Shown here: positions 12,201 through 21,192 of the stretch, one piece after another
Layout: each line of letters begins with the position of its first letter
Position numbering within the stretch: the stretch's first letter is position 1
Source of the DNA: an uncultured Bacteroidaceae bacterium
Lineage (GTDB): Bacteria; Bacteroidota; Bacteroidia; Bacteroidales; Bacteroidaceae
Direction of reading: 5' to 3'
Assembly (NCBI GenBank): GCA_905236065.1
Contig: CAJONZ010000087.1
Coordinates: forward strand, 1-64,000
DNA length: 64,000 bases
Program-made: the position numbers and the translations under genes
The notes under the pieces: generated by a model
The model's database searches: none
What the model was told of the DNA's origin: nothing
The model's input: only the letters and a program-made list of their open reading frames with translations

Positions 12201-15200
12201 GGTCGAGCGTACCCACATCGGCACCCGGATTTTCTCCGTAGCTCGTAGCATCCTTACCATTACCACCACCGAAGACGTTGTATATCTCGTAGGTTCCATA
12301 AATCTCAATGTTTGTCTCTGGCACAGCGGCTGCATTGCCACCGCCGTAAACAGTGTTGATGCTGGTGCGGTCACAACCGTCGATGATGACCAGGGTCTTA
12401 GAACCTGTACTTCCGTCGTATGGAGTTTCGGGCACATAAGCCGCCTCGTTGCCACCACCATAGACTGCCGTGACATCATAGCGTCCTTCTACCTTAGCAT
12501 TCTCCACAAGTGGTTCTGCAGTATTTGCTATCTGTGTAGCCGCAGCGTTCTGCGTAGCATATACATGCACCATTACATCGCCCTTGGGCGTTCCGTTGAT
12601 GTTATTACAACCGAATACCCTTCCAACAACACAACCACTTGCATTAGGTGTTGGCGTACCGGTTGTTTCAGGTTTATGGGTTGTGCCGTTTATATTAGTC
12701 GTACCGTTCAAGTCTACCAACACATCACCCCAGACGTATGCAGGTTTTCCTGTTGGATTCAACTCTGTACCAGCTTCGCCCAAGGCACCGCCAAAAATCT
12801 CTTCCACGACACGTCCGCCAGTTGCACGGACGGTTGTCGTTGCACTTGCAGAAGTTTTTCCAGCAGCCCAGCCTCCAGCACCTTCATTTGCAGAAGCGTC
12901 CCAGTTGCTTGTCTGAGTATCAGCCAACGCACCACCGCCATAGACGTCTTTCAAAATCAGACCACCCGTCATGTTTACGGCTACACTCTCCTTGACTGTA
13001 CCTGACTCACCACCGCCAAAGACTGAGCCCGTGATAAGCTGTACCGTCTTTTCTCCATTATCTGCAGTAGGTGTTGTTGCGTAACTGATGTTAACCTCTG
13101 TCTCTCTGACGTTAGCAAGACCAGAAGCGGCAATACTAATTCCATACTCACCACGAGCGGCACCAAATACATGTCCATTTCCGTCACCATCATAGCCGAT
13201 ACGACCACCAGTGATGTTCACAGTTGTCTTACCACTATTTGCAACAGCGTCAGTACCTACAGAACCCATGGCACCAGCACCGTAGACATTATGAACCACA
13301 TAACCACCACTGACAGTCACGGTTGTATTTCCATAGACAACACCAGCCAATGGGTTGTAAGAGTCACCCTCGCCATCTGTAGCAGAATGACCTTCAGGTA
13401 TCGCACCTGTATAATATTTATCCGTACCGCAACCGGCACCATATACATTACCGCGATAAGGATATGCTGCGCCACCATCTGAATCTTCCGCGTTGTCTAT
13501 ACCAATCTTACCGCTGTAAATGTAAACTTCGGCATCGTTGAAGACATGTCCGTTTTCACCACCACCATATACAGAGCCTTTAATGGTTGGAGTTGTAAAA
13601 TCAGTGCCGGAGCCTGATGTTCCAATCTTTACTTCAGTATCATATACCCAAGCCAGCTTATCATGAACAGATTCTGGAGCACCCACGTCACCACGAGACG
13701 AACCGAATACCATTCCGTTATTCTTACCCGTTGTTCCGATAGTACCGCCGGTAATGGTGACAGAACAAGCACCCGTATTTTCGGTTGCTAAGGCAGTAGG
13801 CATCCCCGAGGCATCATAGGTAAACATACCCACTGAACCATACGCGCCTCCACCATACACATTATGCAGGATGGTTCCGTTACTTATATTAATATTTGTA
13901 TTGCCCTTGACCAGACCGGCAGCAACATATTTCTGAGCGGCACCATTATGTTCAGCGTCACCCTTACCGCCACCATAGACGTTACCGAAATATGCACCAC
14001 CATTTCCAGCTGTTCCGATGGTACCACCGGTAACCTTCACGTCTGTATCATCTTGTACATAACCGCTCTCGCTACCGCCAAAGACTGAGCCTTTGATTAC
14101 AGCACTTCCGCCGATGGTTACATCGGTTCCGGTAACCAGGGCAAGTGATTGCAGGAACTCTAAATATTTGTCCTCTGTGGTAAAATATTCCCAGACATAG
14201 GCGTGGTTATCTTCATAATAATTCCAAGTAGTTCCTGGTTCACCCGTATGCTTCGAGCTATTATAGTCAACCATACGCTTAGACCAGGTCGTACTAGCGC
14301 CTGAGTTGTAAACATAATTAGGTACTACTCCCTTACCGGCACCAAACACGTGGCCTACAGACTGTATTGCTCCTTCATCCGGTCCGATTAAAGCACTACC
14401 CTGAACGACGACGGTACATTTTCCTCCACGTCTCGTCTTATAAGGCATTTCATCAGGCAAACTTTCAGGAGCGGTAGGCACTTCTGATTCGACACCAGTA
14501 CAAAGATCAGTAGGAATGCCTTTTACCCAATATCTACCCACGGTTGCTTCCTCACCACCACCATATACATTACCTCTTACCTTACTACTACCTTGAACAG
14601 TTACACTACTATTACCACGCACCAAAGCGCCATATCCATGTGTCTTTACACCGGCACCGCCACCAAATACGTCATGTTTGATTTCAGGTGCAAACGGACC
14701 TTCTTCTTCTCCTACTCCTACTCCAATCTTCACCTGAGTATTCCATTCAACACGACCAACCTCACCTCCACCATAGACACTACCATTCACAGTACCGTTA
14801 CTGATGGTAACCATTGTTCCTCTATCCTTATTCTCTTCTGAACCAGGATCTTCGCATTTGCCGGCATCATTAATACCCACCATAGCCTTAGCGCAGGTGA
14901 ATTCATCAGCTTTACCCTTACCACCACCATAGACGTTCTCAGTAATGGTACCACCACTGATATTCACTCGCGTATTTCCACTAACATTCGACTCATCTCC
15001 ACCGCCATAGATGCTCTTGCCCACGGTGGTGGTACCGTTGATGGTAAGTATTACATCACCGCTAACAGCTCCCAGGTTGACAAGAGGTATCTCTGTGTAG
15101 AAATAGTTCTTTCCGTCACCATTGGGGTTTAATATTGCTGGCGATGAAGTACTGAGGGTAGTTGTGCCAAATTCTGTTTCATTAGTCCAGTAATACTTTG

Positions 15201-18200
15201 TGGATGTTCCACCCGACTGCGGTTTGATCATGCCAGTATAAGTGTTAGCCACAGGTGGAACCTTGTCTATGTTGCTGATAGAAACTGTGCCTGCCGAAGC
15301 CGAGTAGCCAGCTCCAAAAACAGAACCTGCAACGGCGCAATTGTTCAGGGTGGAGGTGACACTGCCTGTGACACCACCAAGGAATCCACCACCATAGAAA
15401 TTGGTGTTAATGGTGCAGCCTATCAATGTATTGGAGACGTCACCGGTGTTGGTGGTTGCGAACTGGGCAGAATAGTAGTAGCTACGATTGACAACTCGTC
15501 CATTCAAGTCACCCGTAGAGGTGTTAATCACCTCAATGTCGTAGTCTGCTTTGTAGTCATGAGCTGAACTGCGGTATTCTTTCGGGGTATAATTAGAGCT
15601 GACGGTAGTTCCCCACCAACTTGAAGTTTGTGGACCTTTCGTGGCATCATCAGTGCTGGTATACTGCACGTAGTTGGTACCGCCGTTGCCGGCACCGAAA
15701 TATTGGTTAAAGGTGGTGCCTGTTGCACTGGTGGTAACGGTCTTGCCAGACACCATGTCGCCGAACTTGGGACCACCACAGTATTTGTCCACGATGCTGT
15801 TGTCGATAACCACGTCAATACAGCCTTTCACTATCTTGTAATTATCACCATCAGCTTGGGACATGACGCCGCCGCCGTAGAACTCACCGATGAGCGCATG
15901 ATTGATACGCCAGGTGACATCACCTGAGATGCCTTCCTTATAGGCTGCGGCGATGGTGCCGAAACGTCCACCGTCAATATAGCAGTGGGGGTTGTCTTCG
16001 TAAGGTGTGATTCCCTCGTTAAAGCCACCAGTAAGATAGAAACTGGTGAAATTGCCGCCAAGGGCATTAACGGCGCAGTGACGTGTTTGGTATAGGGCTT
16101 TGTTATAGACGTGGGCGCCAGGGGTAAACGATGGCATAACGACATGACCGCCAAGGATAACATAGGTTATATGTTGATTGGTTTCACCATTACGGCCACG
16201 GCAGTACTGGTCGTAGATACCGCCATTGAGAATAATAGGTCCTTCGTCTCGGGTACCAAGTTCAAACTCAAACTGTCCAAAGCGGATGAAAGAGGTCTCG
16301 GTAACCTCAAAGTGCCCTTGGGAACGATAACAGCCAAGGGAGAAGAACTGAGTTGAATTATGCAGTTTGCCCGCGATACCCAACTCGACCACAGGGAGAA
16401 AATCAAAGCGTATAGGTGAGATGACCTGACGTCCCATTTCAGCACCGAGCTGCCATTCAAGACAATAGTCGGGTTCATCGTCGAAATCGAGGTCAACACT
16501 CATGATAGTGAAACCGCGATAGCCTGAAGCCGTTTTGACATCGTTTTTACCGACAGACTCCTGCACGTTGCCCACCAAGACAAGTGCATAGTCATAAACG
16601 GTCTTCTTCGCATCGACATTTGCCAGTGCACCTCTTATTGATGTATTGACCGTAGCACCGTTGATATTATCATCCCGCGTACCAGCAGGAGCGAAAGCGG
16701 AGCCTGTATTGCCTAAGGTGATGTTGACACGGTCGTAATAGTCGCCATCATTTCTGACATAGATTGCTTTGCCCCAATAGGCATCGATAGTGATGGCTGT
16801 AACACCGTCAGGTACATAATAATTACCACCTTGTGCAAAGACACGACCGCTGACGCTGTAGAGGTCTTTGTCAGTACATTTTCGGTCAGCAAAGTTATAG
16901 CCGTCCTGCCAATCGGCAACAAAGGTACCTTTTGTGCCGCCGCTGACTGCAGTAATCTTCCAACCTGTTACAACTTGGTCGGTATAGTTGCCAGCATACT
17001 TTTTTTCCCAAGTATCACCATCAGGGTCGCCGAATACGGTGTTATAGTAGGGTAACTGTATTTTGCGGTAGCCGAAGTCATGGTGTAGCGTGTCCATGTC
17101 GGTGATGGGGATGTATAGTGTCCGGACCCCGTGACTACCCGAGTTAACGGTGACAGTCAATGTACCGAGTTTCTTGCCCTCGTATGGATTGGCCATATCA
17201 CGATCAAACCAAGGAGTACCAGTGTTGCCGTTGACAATAGAAGGATATTTACCAAAGGGCTTCAATATCGGATAGGGAGCAACGTTGGGGTCAACAACCC
17301 ACTTATACATCAGTGAGGCATCCTTCGGAATGGCCTGCACCTGAGCGGTAGTCAGGGTACTCGGTGCTACATCAGACCCAACCCACCAGCCGCAGAGTTC
17401 ACGGTTGCTATTCAGGAGGCTGCGGTGGAACTCCACCTGGGTCAGATAACGCTCCTCAGCAGGGAAGGAGCAATTGTAGGCTGTAGGTTCTCCAGAGGTT
17501 GTAGTGAAAGTAGAACCGTTGCTGTAATAGTTGTAGCTGCTGATGCCTGTTGCTTCGGCATTGGTAATCAGAGTACCTCCATATACTCCATACTGATTGG
17601 TTCCGCCCGTGATGTTGCCATAGAACATGCAATTGACTATGGCGGTGCGGAGTTTGGTGTATTTGCCGTCCGACTCTTCGGCGGTGCTGGCAAAGGTATT
17701 CTCTCCTACAATGCCTGCCGCTGTGGTTGAAGCACTTACATCGGCATAGCTAAAACAATTGATGACGCGAGAATCTCCATCCAACTTACCCACAATGCCT
17801 CCAGCGCAGGTTCCACCATTGACGGTAGGATGAGTGCCTTCGGGGAACGTTGCATCATTAGGCAGAATTCCACAGTTATAAATACGGCTATAGCCCTGAG
17901 CTATACCAGCGATGGCACCTACATAATCCTCAGAACTGCTGATAGCAACATTCTTGAGCGTGACATTCTTTACCACACCACCATCGACAGTGTTGAAAAG
18001 GGGTTGAGTAAGACCACTTATGGTGTATCCGTTTCCGTCAAAAGTTCCAGTAAATGGTGTGCTGACAGCCGTGTTGCCACTTATGGTAAAATTATCTATC
18101 ACCTTATACTTGTCACCAGCACCCGTAGCGTTTGCCATGGTCACAAATTTCTCAAAGTCGCCAGCCGAGGCAATTAAGTAATAGCCATCATCCTGCGTCA

Positions 18201-21174
18201 GTTCTTGGGTAATGGTCTCTTCGGCAAGTGAAGACTCATTATAACCATCTGCTCTGGCAATAGCCTTAACGGTAACAGGATATGTCGCTATAGATACAGG
18301 TCCTTCATACAAGGTTGCGGGGTCGCCGCTACCGGTGGTGTAATAGATATATACTCCTTCAGTAGGGAAGCCACACGAGATAGTGAAGGTATTGCCAATC
18401 CCGCGACGAATGACAGGCATGGCACACTGCAAGGAGATGGGACCCTCGGAACCTCCTATATCAGAAGTTATCCAACCGTTCTTCACAGCAATGGCCTTGA
18501 TAACTTTACCCACCACATTATTTAAAAGAGACGTATAAGGAGTGGAGGAAGTGGTAGGAGTGGCCACACTGCTTGCATCGTCACCAATCTCATAGTAGAT
18601 AGTAACCCCAGGCGTGGCGCTCGTCAACTTCACCTTACCGTCGCTTGTTACATCAATGACTGGTGCTACAACCTTGTCAATTATTGCAGGCTGCACTGCC
18701 GAAGGTGTGAATCCCTCCTTGACAGCAACGGCTTTGATGTACGTCTTATCACTGATGGGGAAGGTAATCGGACTTGAGCCATGAGTGACACTTTCGTTTA
18801 CAGTAGGATCTGCAGGATCGGTTGAGCCGTACGCATAGTAGATGGTAGCTCCAGTCAAAGAGGCAATGGTGACTGTGTTCGTAGCGTTGTCGAAAGTAAT
18901 CGCTGGAGATGCAAGGGAAGAAAGAGCGTACTCAACACCCCCCGAAACGATACTATGGTTACCCTTGATGGCTGCTTTTGCCTTAATCTTCGTCGTACCA
19001 AGAGGAGGCAGGAATGCTCCATTGTATTTAAATGTCGGCGCAACAGGGTTGTTACCTACGGCGGGTATTACCGGTTCGGTAGTGCCATCAATGGTATAAT
19101 AAAAGTCACAGGCATTCGTAGGATGGGTAATCGTAACATAACCGTTTTCATCCTGTGTGATGACAGGGTCAAGATAGAAACTAAGAGGAGTCTTCTCATT
19201 AAAAGTCCATTTAACATTATTGGCTGTAGAAGATCTACTCCAAATAGTTTTTAAGACATCGGTATTTGCTTCATCATACCATATACCATAATATTGGCTA
19301 TTCCGAAAGTTATTAGTATAACCTTTTGGAACAATATAGCAGGCATCGGCGGTCGTAGTCCATGCTAAAATAAACTGGTATTTCTCCTCTGTTGCATTGG
19401 TGCTTTCTGAGATGTCCTTCATAGAGAAGGCATTGGCATACTCACTGGTCAGGCTATTACCGCCATTGAAATACATGTACTTTCCTGTGGCAGCATTGAT
19501 GATGTGGTAATAGGTAAGCCAGTTGTCCGATGCTGCTTCTTTAATGACCCAAGGCACATCAGCGTAATCTCCACTTGTATTGGAAATGGCGACATAGCCG
19601 TCAGGATCACTGGGCGGGATAATATAATAGCCCTCTTTTCCTACGTTCTGAATATGATAAAAATGTGTCTCATCATCATCTGACACAGTGAGTGGCGGGG
19701 CAAGGAACAGACTCTTCTTGTCTGCTATATCTGAAGACACTAAAGTCCATTTTGCAGTAGCCTTAGTACCAGCATCAATGCCGATATTATTATTAGCAAC
19801 ATTTCCGTTAGTTTTATTAAGACATTTATCCATCACATCTTTGGGATAGATGTTATAAGTGCCATCAGTGTTTTGCCTAAGATAGAATTTGTAACCATCC
19901 TCCGTTGGTAATTTGCTGGAAGCGTTCTGCACATAAATGGCGTTGACAGTTCGGTAAAGATAATTGTTTGTGGTACTATTACTGGTGGATTTATTGGCAA
20001 TATAATAATATTGTAAGCCGTTGACAACTCCTGCATTCCTGAGAAGCCATTCCATTTTCTCATTTGCAATACTGCTGGTATTGGCGGGGATATTTCCTGA
20101 ATTCACGGGGCCAGGCATCATGTAATAGGCTGTACACTCCTGATTTTGGAATAAGTATGGAATACCATTTCCTACGGTGTAGGTAGTCACATTGCTCACG
20201 TCACCATTCACAACAGCAATGGCTTTGATGGTTTCGATGCCTGTGATATTAATAGGGGCTGTATACTGGGTGCTGCCCGTAGTAGGCTCTGTCGTCCCGT
20301 CTGTGGTGTAATAATAAGTAGCACTCGCACTGAAAGATGAAATTACAGCGTTTCCGTCGCTATTGATACTCACAGTTGGGGTTTCAACGATGTCCTCAAG
20401 AAACCATAATCCGGTTTTGTCATTTTCATCATAATGGCCTATCAAACCACCACATTGTGTGGAACTACCAGGAAAAGCCTCTGCTCCAATATTACTAGTA
20501 CCATAATAATCGTTCGAGTTGGCTTTTGCAGGATTGAGCGAGGCCCCATTTGTACGAGAATTTTCTGCTTTGGGACATATATTTATGAAATTCTTATATT
20601 GTTTATTATAACCCTGCTTCAAGAAAAACAGATTATTCTCATCTGTAGCATCTTTATCTGCTTGAAGATGATACCTAATACGAGCCTCTTTACCACTTAT
20701 CACAATGCCATGATGTACTATATACTTTTCATTACCATCTGGAGAAACATATTTAATGTAATAGTAATCAACACCGTCAGTCGTTGTTGAGTATTCAATC
20801 TTCCATTTTGCTATTGGTTCTGTTGGCCTGTTCGTTGGATCAGGCTTATGTGTAGTAAGGTATGGCTTTTGGTTAGGTGGTGTGCCATTATAATCGTAAT
20901 AGTTCATAGCGGGACACAAATAGAAATTGTCCGAATTACTTGTAGCACTATATCCTCCATCATTATAGTTTGCAATATAGTATGTTCCTGTATAATTCCT
21001 TTCTATCTGTCCCCATACATTACCAATGCCAGTACCCAACAAAACAAAAAGGAGCAGAAGGGTGCGGACTGGCGCGACGAGCCGTAATCTCGTTGCAAGT
21101 GAGCCATAATCTCGTTGGAAACGAGCCATAATCTCGTTTATCTTATTGCGATATGTATTATTCTTGCTTTTCAT
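6190..21174 (-). CDS. Giant (4994 aa) secreted/surface Gly-rich solenoid-like protein: chitobiase-C-like repeats, GLUG-like region, then long array of YGGG turns; no T9SS-like C-terminal domain seen
   Basis: Uninterrupted ORF; hydrophobic signal segment TLLLLFVLLGTGIGNVWGQ; many G[NS]V[YF]GGG...T.V.[IV].GG units; N-terminal YYTTDGTTEPTT...IKAIAV units; ends GNIYGGGNQAEVRGSTNVVIGEAK*. Confidence 0.85.
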   Translation of the reverse strand: MKSKNNTYRNKINEIMARFQRDYGSLATRLRLVAPVRTLLLLFVLLGTGIGNVWGQIERNYTGTYYIANYNDGGYSATSNSDNFYLCPAMNYYDYNGTPPNQKPYLTTHKPDPTNRPTEPIAKWKIEYSTTTDGVDYYYIKYVSPDGNEKYIVHHGIVISGKEARIRYHLQADKDATDENNLFFLKQGYNKQYKNFINICPKAENSRTNGASLNPAKANSNDYYGTSNIGAEAFPGSSTQCGGLIGHYDENDKTGLWFLEDIVETPTVSINSDGNAVISSFSASATYYYTTDGTTEPTTGSTQYTAPINITGIETIKAIAVVNGDVSNVTTYTVGNGIPYLFQNQECTAYYMMPGPVNSGNIPANTSSIANEKMEWLLRNAGVVNGLQYYYIANKSTSNSTTNNYLYRTVNAIYVQNASSKLPTEDGYKFYLRQNTDGTYNIYPKDVMDKCLNKTNGNVANNNIGIDAGTKATAKWTLVSSDIADKKSLFLAPPLTVSDDDETHFYHIQNVGKEGYYIIPPSDPDGYVAISNTSGDYADVPWVIKEAASDNWLTYYHIINAATGKYMYFNGGNSLTSEYANAFSMKDISESTNATEEKYQFILAWTTTADACYIVPKGYTNNFRNSQYYGIWYDEANTDVLKTIWSRSSTANNVKWTFNEKTPLSFYLDPVITQDENGYVTITHPTNACDFYYTIDGTTEPVIPAVGNNPVAPTFKYNGAFLPPLGTTKIKAKAAIKGNHSIVSGGVEYALSSLASPAITFDNATNTVTIASLTGATIYYAYGSTDPADPTVNESVTHGSSPITFPISDKTYIKAVAVKEGFTPSAVQPAIIDKVVAPVIDVTSDGKVKLTSATPGVTIYYEIGDDASSVATPTTSSTPYTSLLNNVVGKVIKAIAVKNGWITSDIGGSEGPISLQCAMPVIRRGIGNTFTISCGFPTEGVYIYYTTGSGDPATLYEGPVSIATYPVTVKAIARADGYNESSLAEETITQELTQDDGYYLIASAGDFEKFVTMANATGAGDKYKVIDNFTISGNTAVSTPFTGTFDGNGYTISGLTQPLFNTVDGGVVKNVTLKNVAISSSEDYVGAIAGIAQGYSRIYNCGILPNDATFPEGTHPTVNGGTCAGGIVGKLDGDSRVINCFSYADVSASTTAAGIVGENTFASTAEESDGKYTKLRTAIVNCMFYGNITGGTNQYGVYGGTLITNAEATGISSYNYYSNGSTFTTTSGEPTAYNCSFPAEERYLTQVEFHRSLLNSNRELCGWWVGSDVAPSTLTTAQVQAIPKDASLMYKWVVDPNVAPYPILKPFGKYPSIVNGNTGTPWFDRDMANPYEGKKLGTLTVTVNSGSHGVRTLYIPITDMDTLHHDFGYRKIQLPYYNTVFGDPDGDTWEKKYAGNYTDQVVTGWKITAVSGGTKGTFVADWQDGYNFADRKCTDKDLYSVSGRVFAQGGNYYVPDGVTAITIDAYWGKAIYVRNDGDYYDRVNITLGNTGSAFAPAGTRDDNINGATVNTSIRGALANVDAKKTVYDYALVLVGNVQESVGKNDVKTASGYRGFTIMSVDLDFDDEPDYCLEWQLGAEMGRQVISPIRFDFLPVVELGIAGKLHNSTQFFSLGCYRSQGHFEVTETSFIRFGQFEFELGTRDEGPIILNGGIYDQYCRGRNGETNQHITYVILGGHVVMPSFTPGAHVYNKALYQTRHCAVNALGGNFTSFYLTGGFNEGITPYEDNPHCYIDGGRFGTIAAAYKEGISGDVTWRINHALIGEFYGGGVMSQADGDNYKIVKGCIDVVIDNSIVDKYCGGPKFGDMVSGKTVTTSATGTTFNQYFGAGNGGTNYVQYTSTDDATKGPQTSSWWGTTVSSNYTPKEYRSSAHDYKADYDIEVINTSTGDLNGRVVNRSYYYSAQFATTNTGDVSNTLIGCTINTNFYGGGFLGGVTGSVTSTLNNCAVAGSVFGAGYSASAGTVSISNIDKVPPVANTYTGMIKPQSGGTSTKYYWTNETEFGTTTLSTSSPAILNPNGDGKNYFYTEIPLVNLGAVSGDVILTINGTTTVGKSIYGGGDESNVSGNTRVNISGGTITENVYGGGKGKADEFTCAKAMVGINDAGKCEDPGSEENKDRGTMVTISNGTVNGSVYGGGEVGRVEWNTQVKIGVGVGEEEGPFAPEIKHDVFGGGAGVKTHGYGALVRGNSSVTVQGSSKVRGNVYGGGEEATVGRYWVKGIPTDLCTGVESEVPTAPESLPDEMPYKTRRGGKCTVVVQGSALIGPDEGAIQSVGHVFGAGKGVVPNYVYNSGASTTWSKRMVDYNSSKHTGEPGTTWNYYEDNHAYVWEYFTTEDKYLEFLQSLALVTGTDVTIGGSAVIKGSVFGGSESGYVQDDTDVKVTGGTIGTAGNGGAYFGNVYGGGKGDAEHNGAAQKYVAAGLVKGNTNINISNGTILHNVYGGGAYGSVGMFTYDASGMPTALATENTGACSVTITGGTIGTTGKNNGMVFGSSRGDVGAPESVHDKLAWVYDTEVKIGTSGSGTDFTTPTIKGSVYGGGENGHVFNDAEVYIYSGKIGIDNAEDSDGGAAYPYRGNVYGAGCGTDKYYTGAIPEGHSATDGEGDSYNPLAGVVYGNTTVTVSGGYVVHNVYGAGAMGSVGTDAVANSGKTTVNITGGRIGYDGDGNGHVFGAARGEYGISIAASGLANVRETEVNISYATTPTADNGEKTVQLITGSVFGGGESGTVKESVAVNMTGGLILKDVYGGGALADTQTSNWDASANEGAGGWAAGKTSASATTTVRATGGRVVEEIFGGALGEAGTELNPTGKPAYVWGDVLVDLNGTTNINGTTHKPETTGTPTPNASGCVVGRVFGCNNINGTPKGDVMVHVYATQNAAATQIANTAEPLVENAKVEGRYDVTAVYGGGNEAAYVPETPYDGSTGSKTLVIIDGCDRTSINTVYGGGNAAAVPETNIEIYGTYEIYNVFGGGNGKDATSYGENPGADVGTLDHGTTTYGTGNANTWLCGGLIHEVYGGSNQKGVIKGSINQTSDPKDPEDPKYCELEVTKVVGAGKYADIDGDVNITLGCQPNKKVDLLFAGADEANVNGNITLNITNGHFGKVFGGNNLGGAIKGKITVNVEETGCQPIKIDNLYLGSNEAAYSIFGYYESDEVHPETGKKILKPRTSADDSNPAVANPATDATHTFPYAQPELNIISCTYIGNVFGGGLGEGGVMYANPTVNINMVKGLYGDNETIGVPAMMTELGLQTSEYANANHLGIIGNVFGGGDEANTEGNTTVNIGTAEKAYFTTEPTYLGVGNYTEITDDDDPHKGMYEVAAKGAYITGMVFGGGNNADVKGNTAVNMAGGYVRNRIYGGGKLGNVGTFTRKSKTDSGHTHAGDCMGKPDSWTANTGRCVVTMSGGQVGPLGMVMPDDYGYVFGAGRGETADPNVDVDVDFKTYVHDTRVIIKNTYEEGYATANDSINHITKAPLICGGVYGGSEAGRVGNNTDVRIYGGQIGLGSGQTKAYSEAQWTDAVTAVTTGSASGISAAAQAMPECNSWTYDPTSPHDALPYDMHADDANYDATTMGAASTTGYDGHTFYGNVFGGGSGYFAYTGENVHEWLRSSGLVEGDTHVTITGGHILTSVYGGNELTDVNGTCYIKMTGGTLGVPRTLTQIAGHPVTCYLFGAGKGDQRIHFNTFTNVGAADVNISGGTIFGSVFGGGEDGHVLGNVNVAVSGGHIGTWGTSYVDGNVFGGGRGFGGDALTAGVVQGNVAVTISGGTMLGSIYGGGRLGSVGTYLVPANHTNYGKLIPDEKNQDYQNWDTSDSNFGTPVDATGVTHGHITINVSGGTIGNSHEYIIPENTDSWVATDWNTWKTDNHIPNTEFGTSDTDKNRLMHTKGGNVFAGAMGRLYALDGSTVLNHCADLGKAKQTEVTISGGTIKSNVYGGGELGAVMNGTKITVTGGTIGTEVGTGATQYTFGSVFGGGYGSDANVAETYPTVEEANAVGVKEWAGRVKGGTLVEMKSGESTTGHVWASVYGGGELAWVDGSTQVTVSAGEIGKNELKEGGYTKFGGYRMGNVFGGGKGSLDDVKAGLVTGNADVTISGTTETTKIYHNIYGGGALGSVGTFTYDAYSMPTEMADANTGTATVKIIGGLIGINGHDNGMVSGASRGGEGNPNTTPNLDRVAWVKNTLVEIGKNGDSEEENTSASVRILGSVFGGGENGHNLQNSQVKVYGGTLGNASATGNYDCGNIYGAGCGTDTYTVGEDPTKHHNPTAGLVRGTSEVTINGGHILRNIYGGGSMGSMGGSLSVVDAGKTTININGGQVGTDGGSYGNVYGGPKGNLDDTETVAHARQTLVNINPGATVWGSVYGGGEAGIVKEKVEVNMLGGTVGIDIYGGGALANTNTDVTDDASAKTFNTTVNLHGGTISHNVYGGGLGRQARAGKDAVGTEGQEGYQPAVEPLSAVEAKVYGDVLVELNGKKVTGEGGTVTWPDNCVVKGNIFGCNNLNGSPQHAVTVHIYKTVGYEGHEGTASDKLDSDNKADHTYHMSAVYGGGDLSAFMPDVKSVVDTVQARVIIDGCDMTSIRQVYGGGNAASVPATNVTVNGTYEIEELFGGGNGLDDITINNVTMANPGANVGYKNYSTYNSELNKWVDNTDADTKEERQAENSPYVYGSGRASINIYAGKIHRVFGGSNTKGNVRETAVTLLDDMGLCDFCIDEAYGGGKSASMDAEAQLLMACIPGLQAVYGGAEDADINDNVTLNITNGTFKRVFGGNNLSGTIRGAITVNVEETGCRPIVIGELYGGGNQAGYSVYGYKEVMENEKKVWRPRESADDSGTGPETPYDDPQVNVKSFTSIGTIYGGGYGSGATMVGNPSVNINEVVGKFATTGENNSDYDETGFKGKTITVGDHEVVLPAHAKGMIGAIDKVFGGGNAAKVIGSTHVNVATQGTIDFVTKDRDATDTQPRTNVPVKGADIRGNIYGGGNQAEVRGSTNVVIGEAK
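21079..21138 (-). repeat. 22-bp-period tandem repeat (3 units of gagccRtaatctcgtt on + strand) in the signal-peptide n-region coding sequence of the 4994-aa protein
   Basis: Units start at 21079, 21101 and 21123, each 22 nt apart; encodes NEIMARFQRDYGSLATRL in three successive frames. Confidence 0.9.
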
Positions 21175-21192
21175 ATTTCGTGGGTTTCGTTG

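Noticed and set aside
11710-13005. Long + strand ORF (431 aa) inside the 4994-aa gene, plus others such as 7834..8703, 6049..7065
   Set aside because: Antisense shadow ORFs produced by the low-complexity YGGG coding sequence; no recognisable domain or start context.
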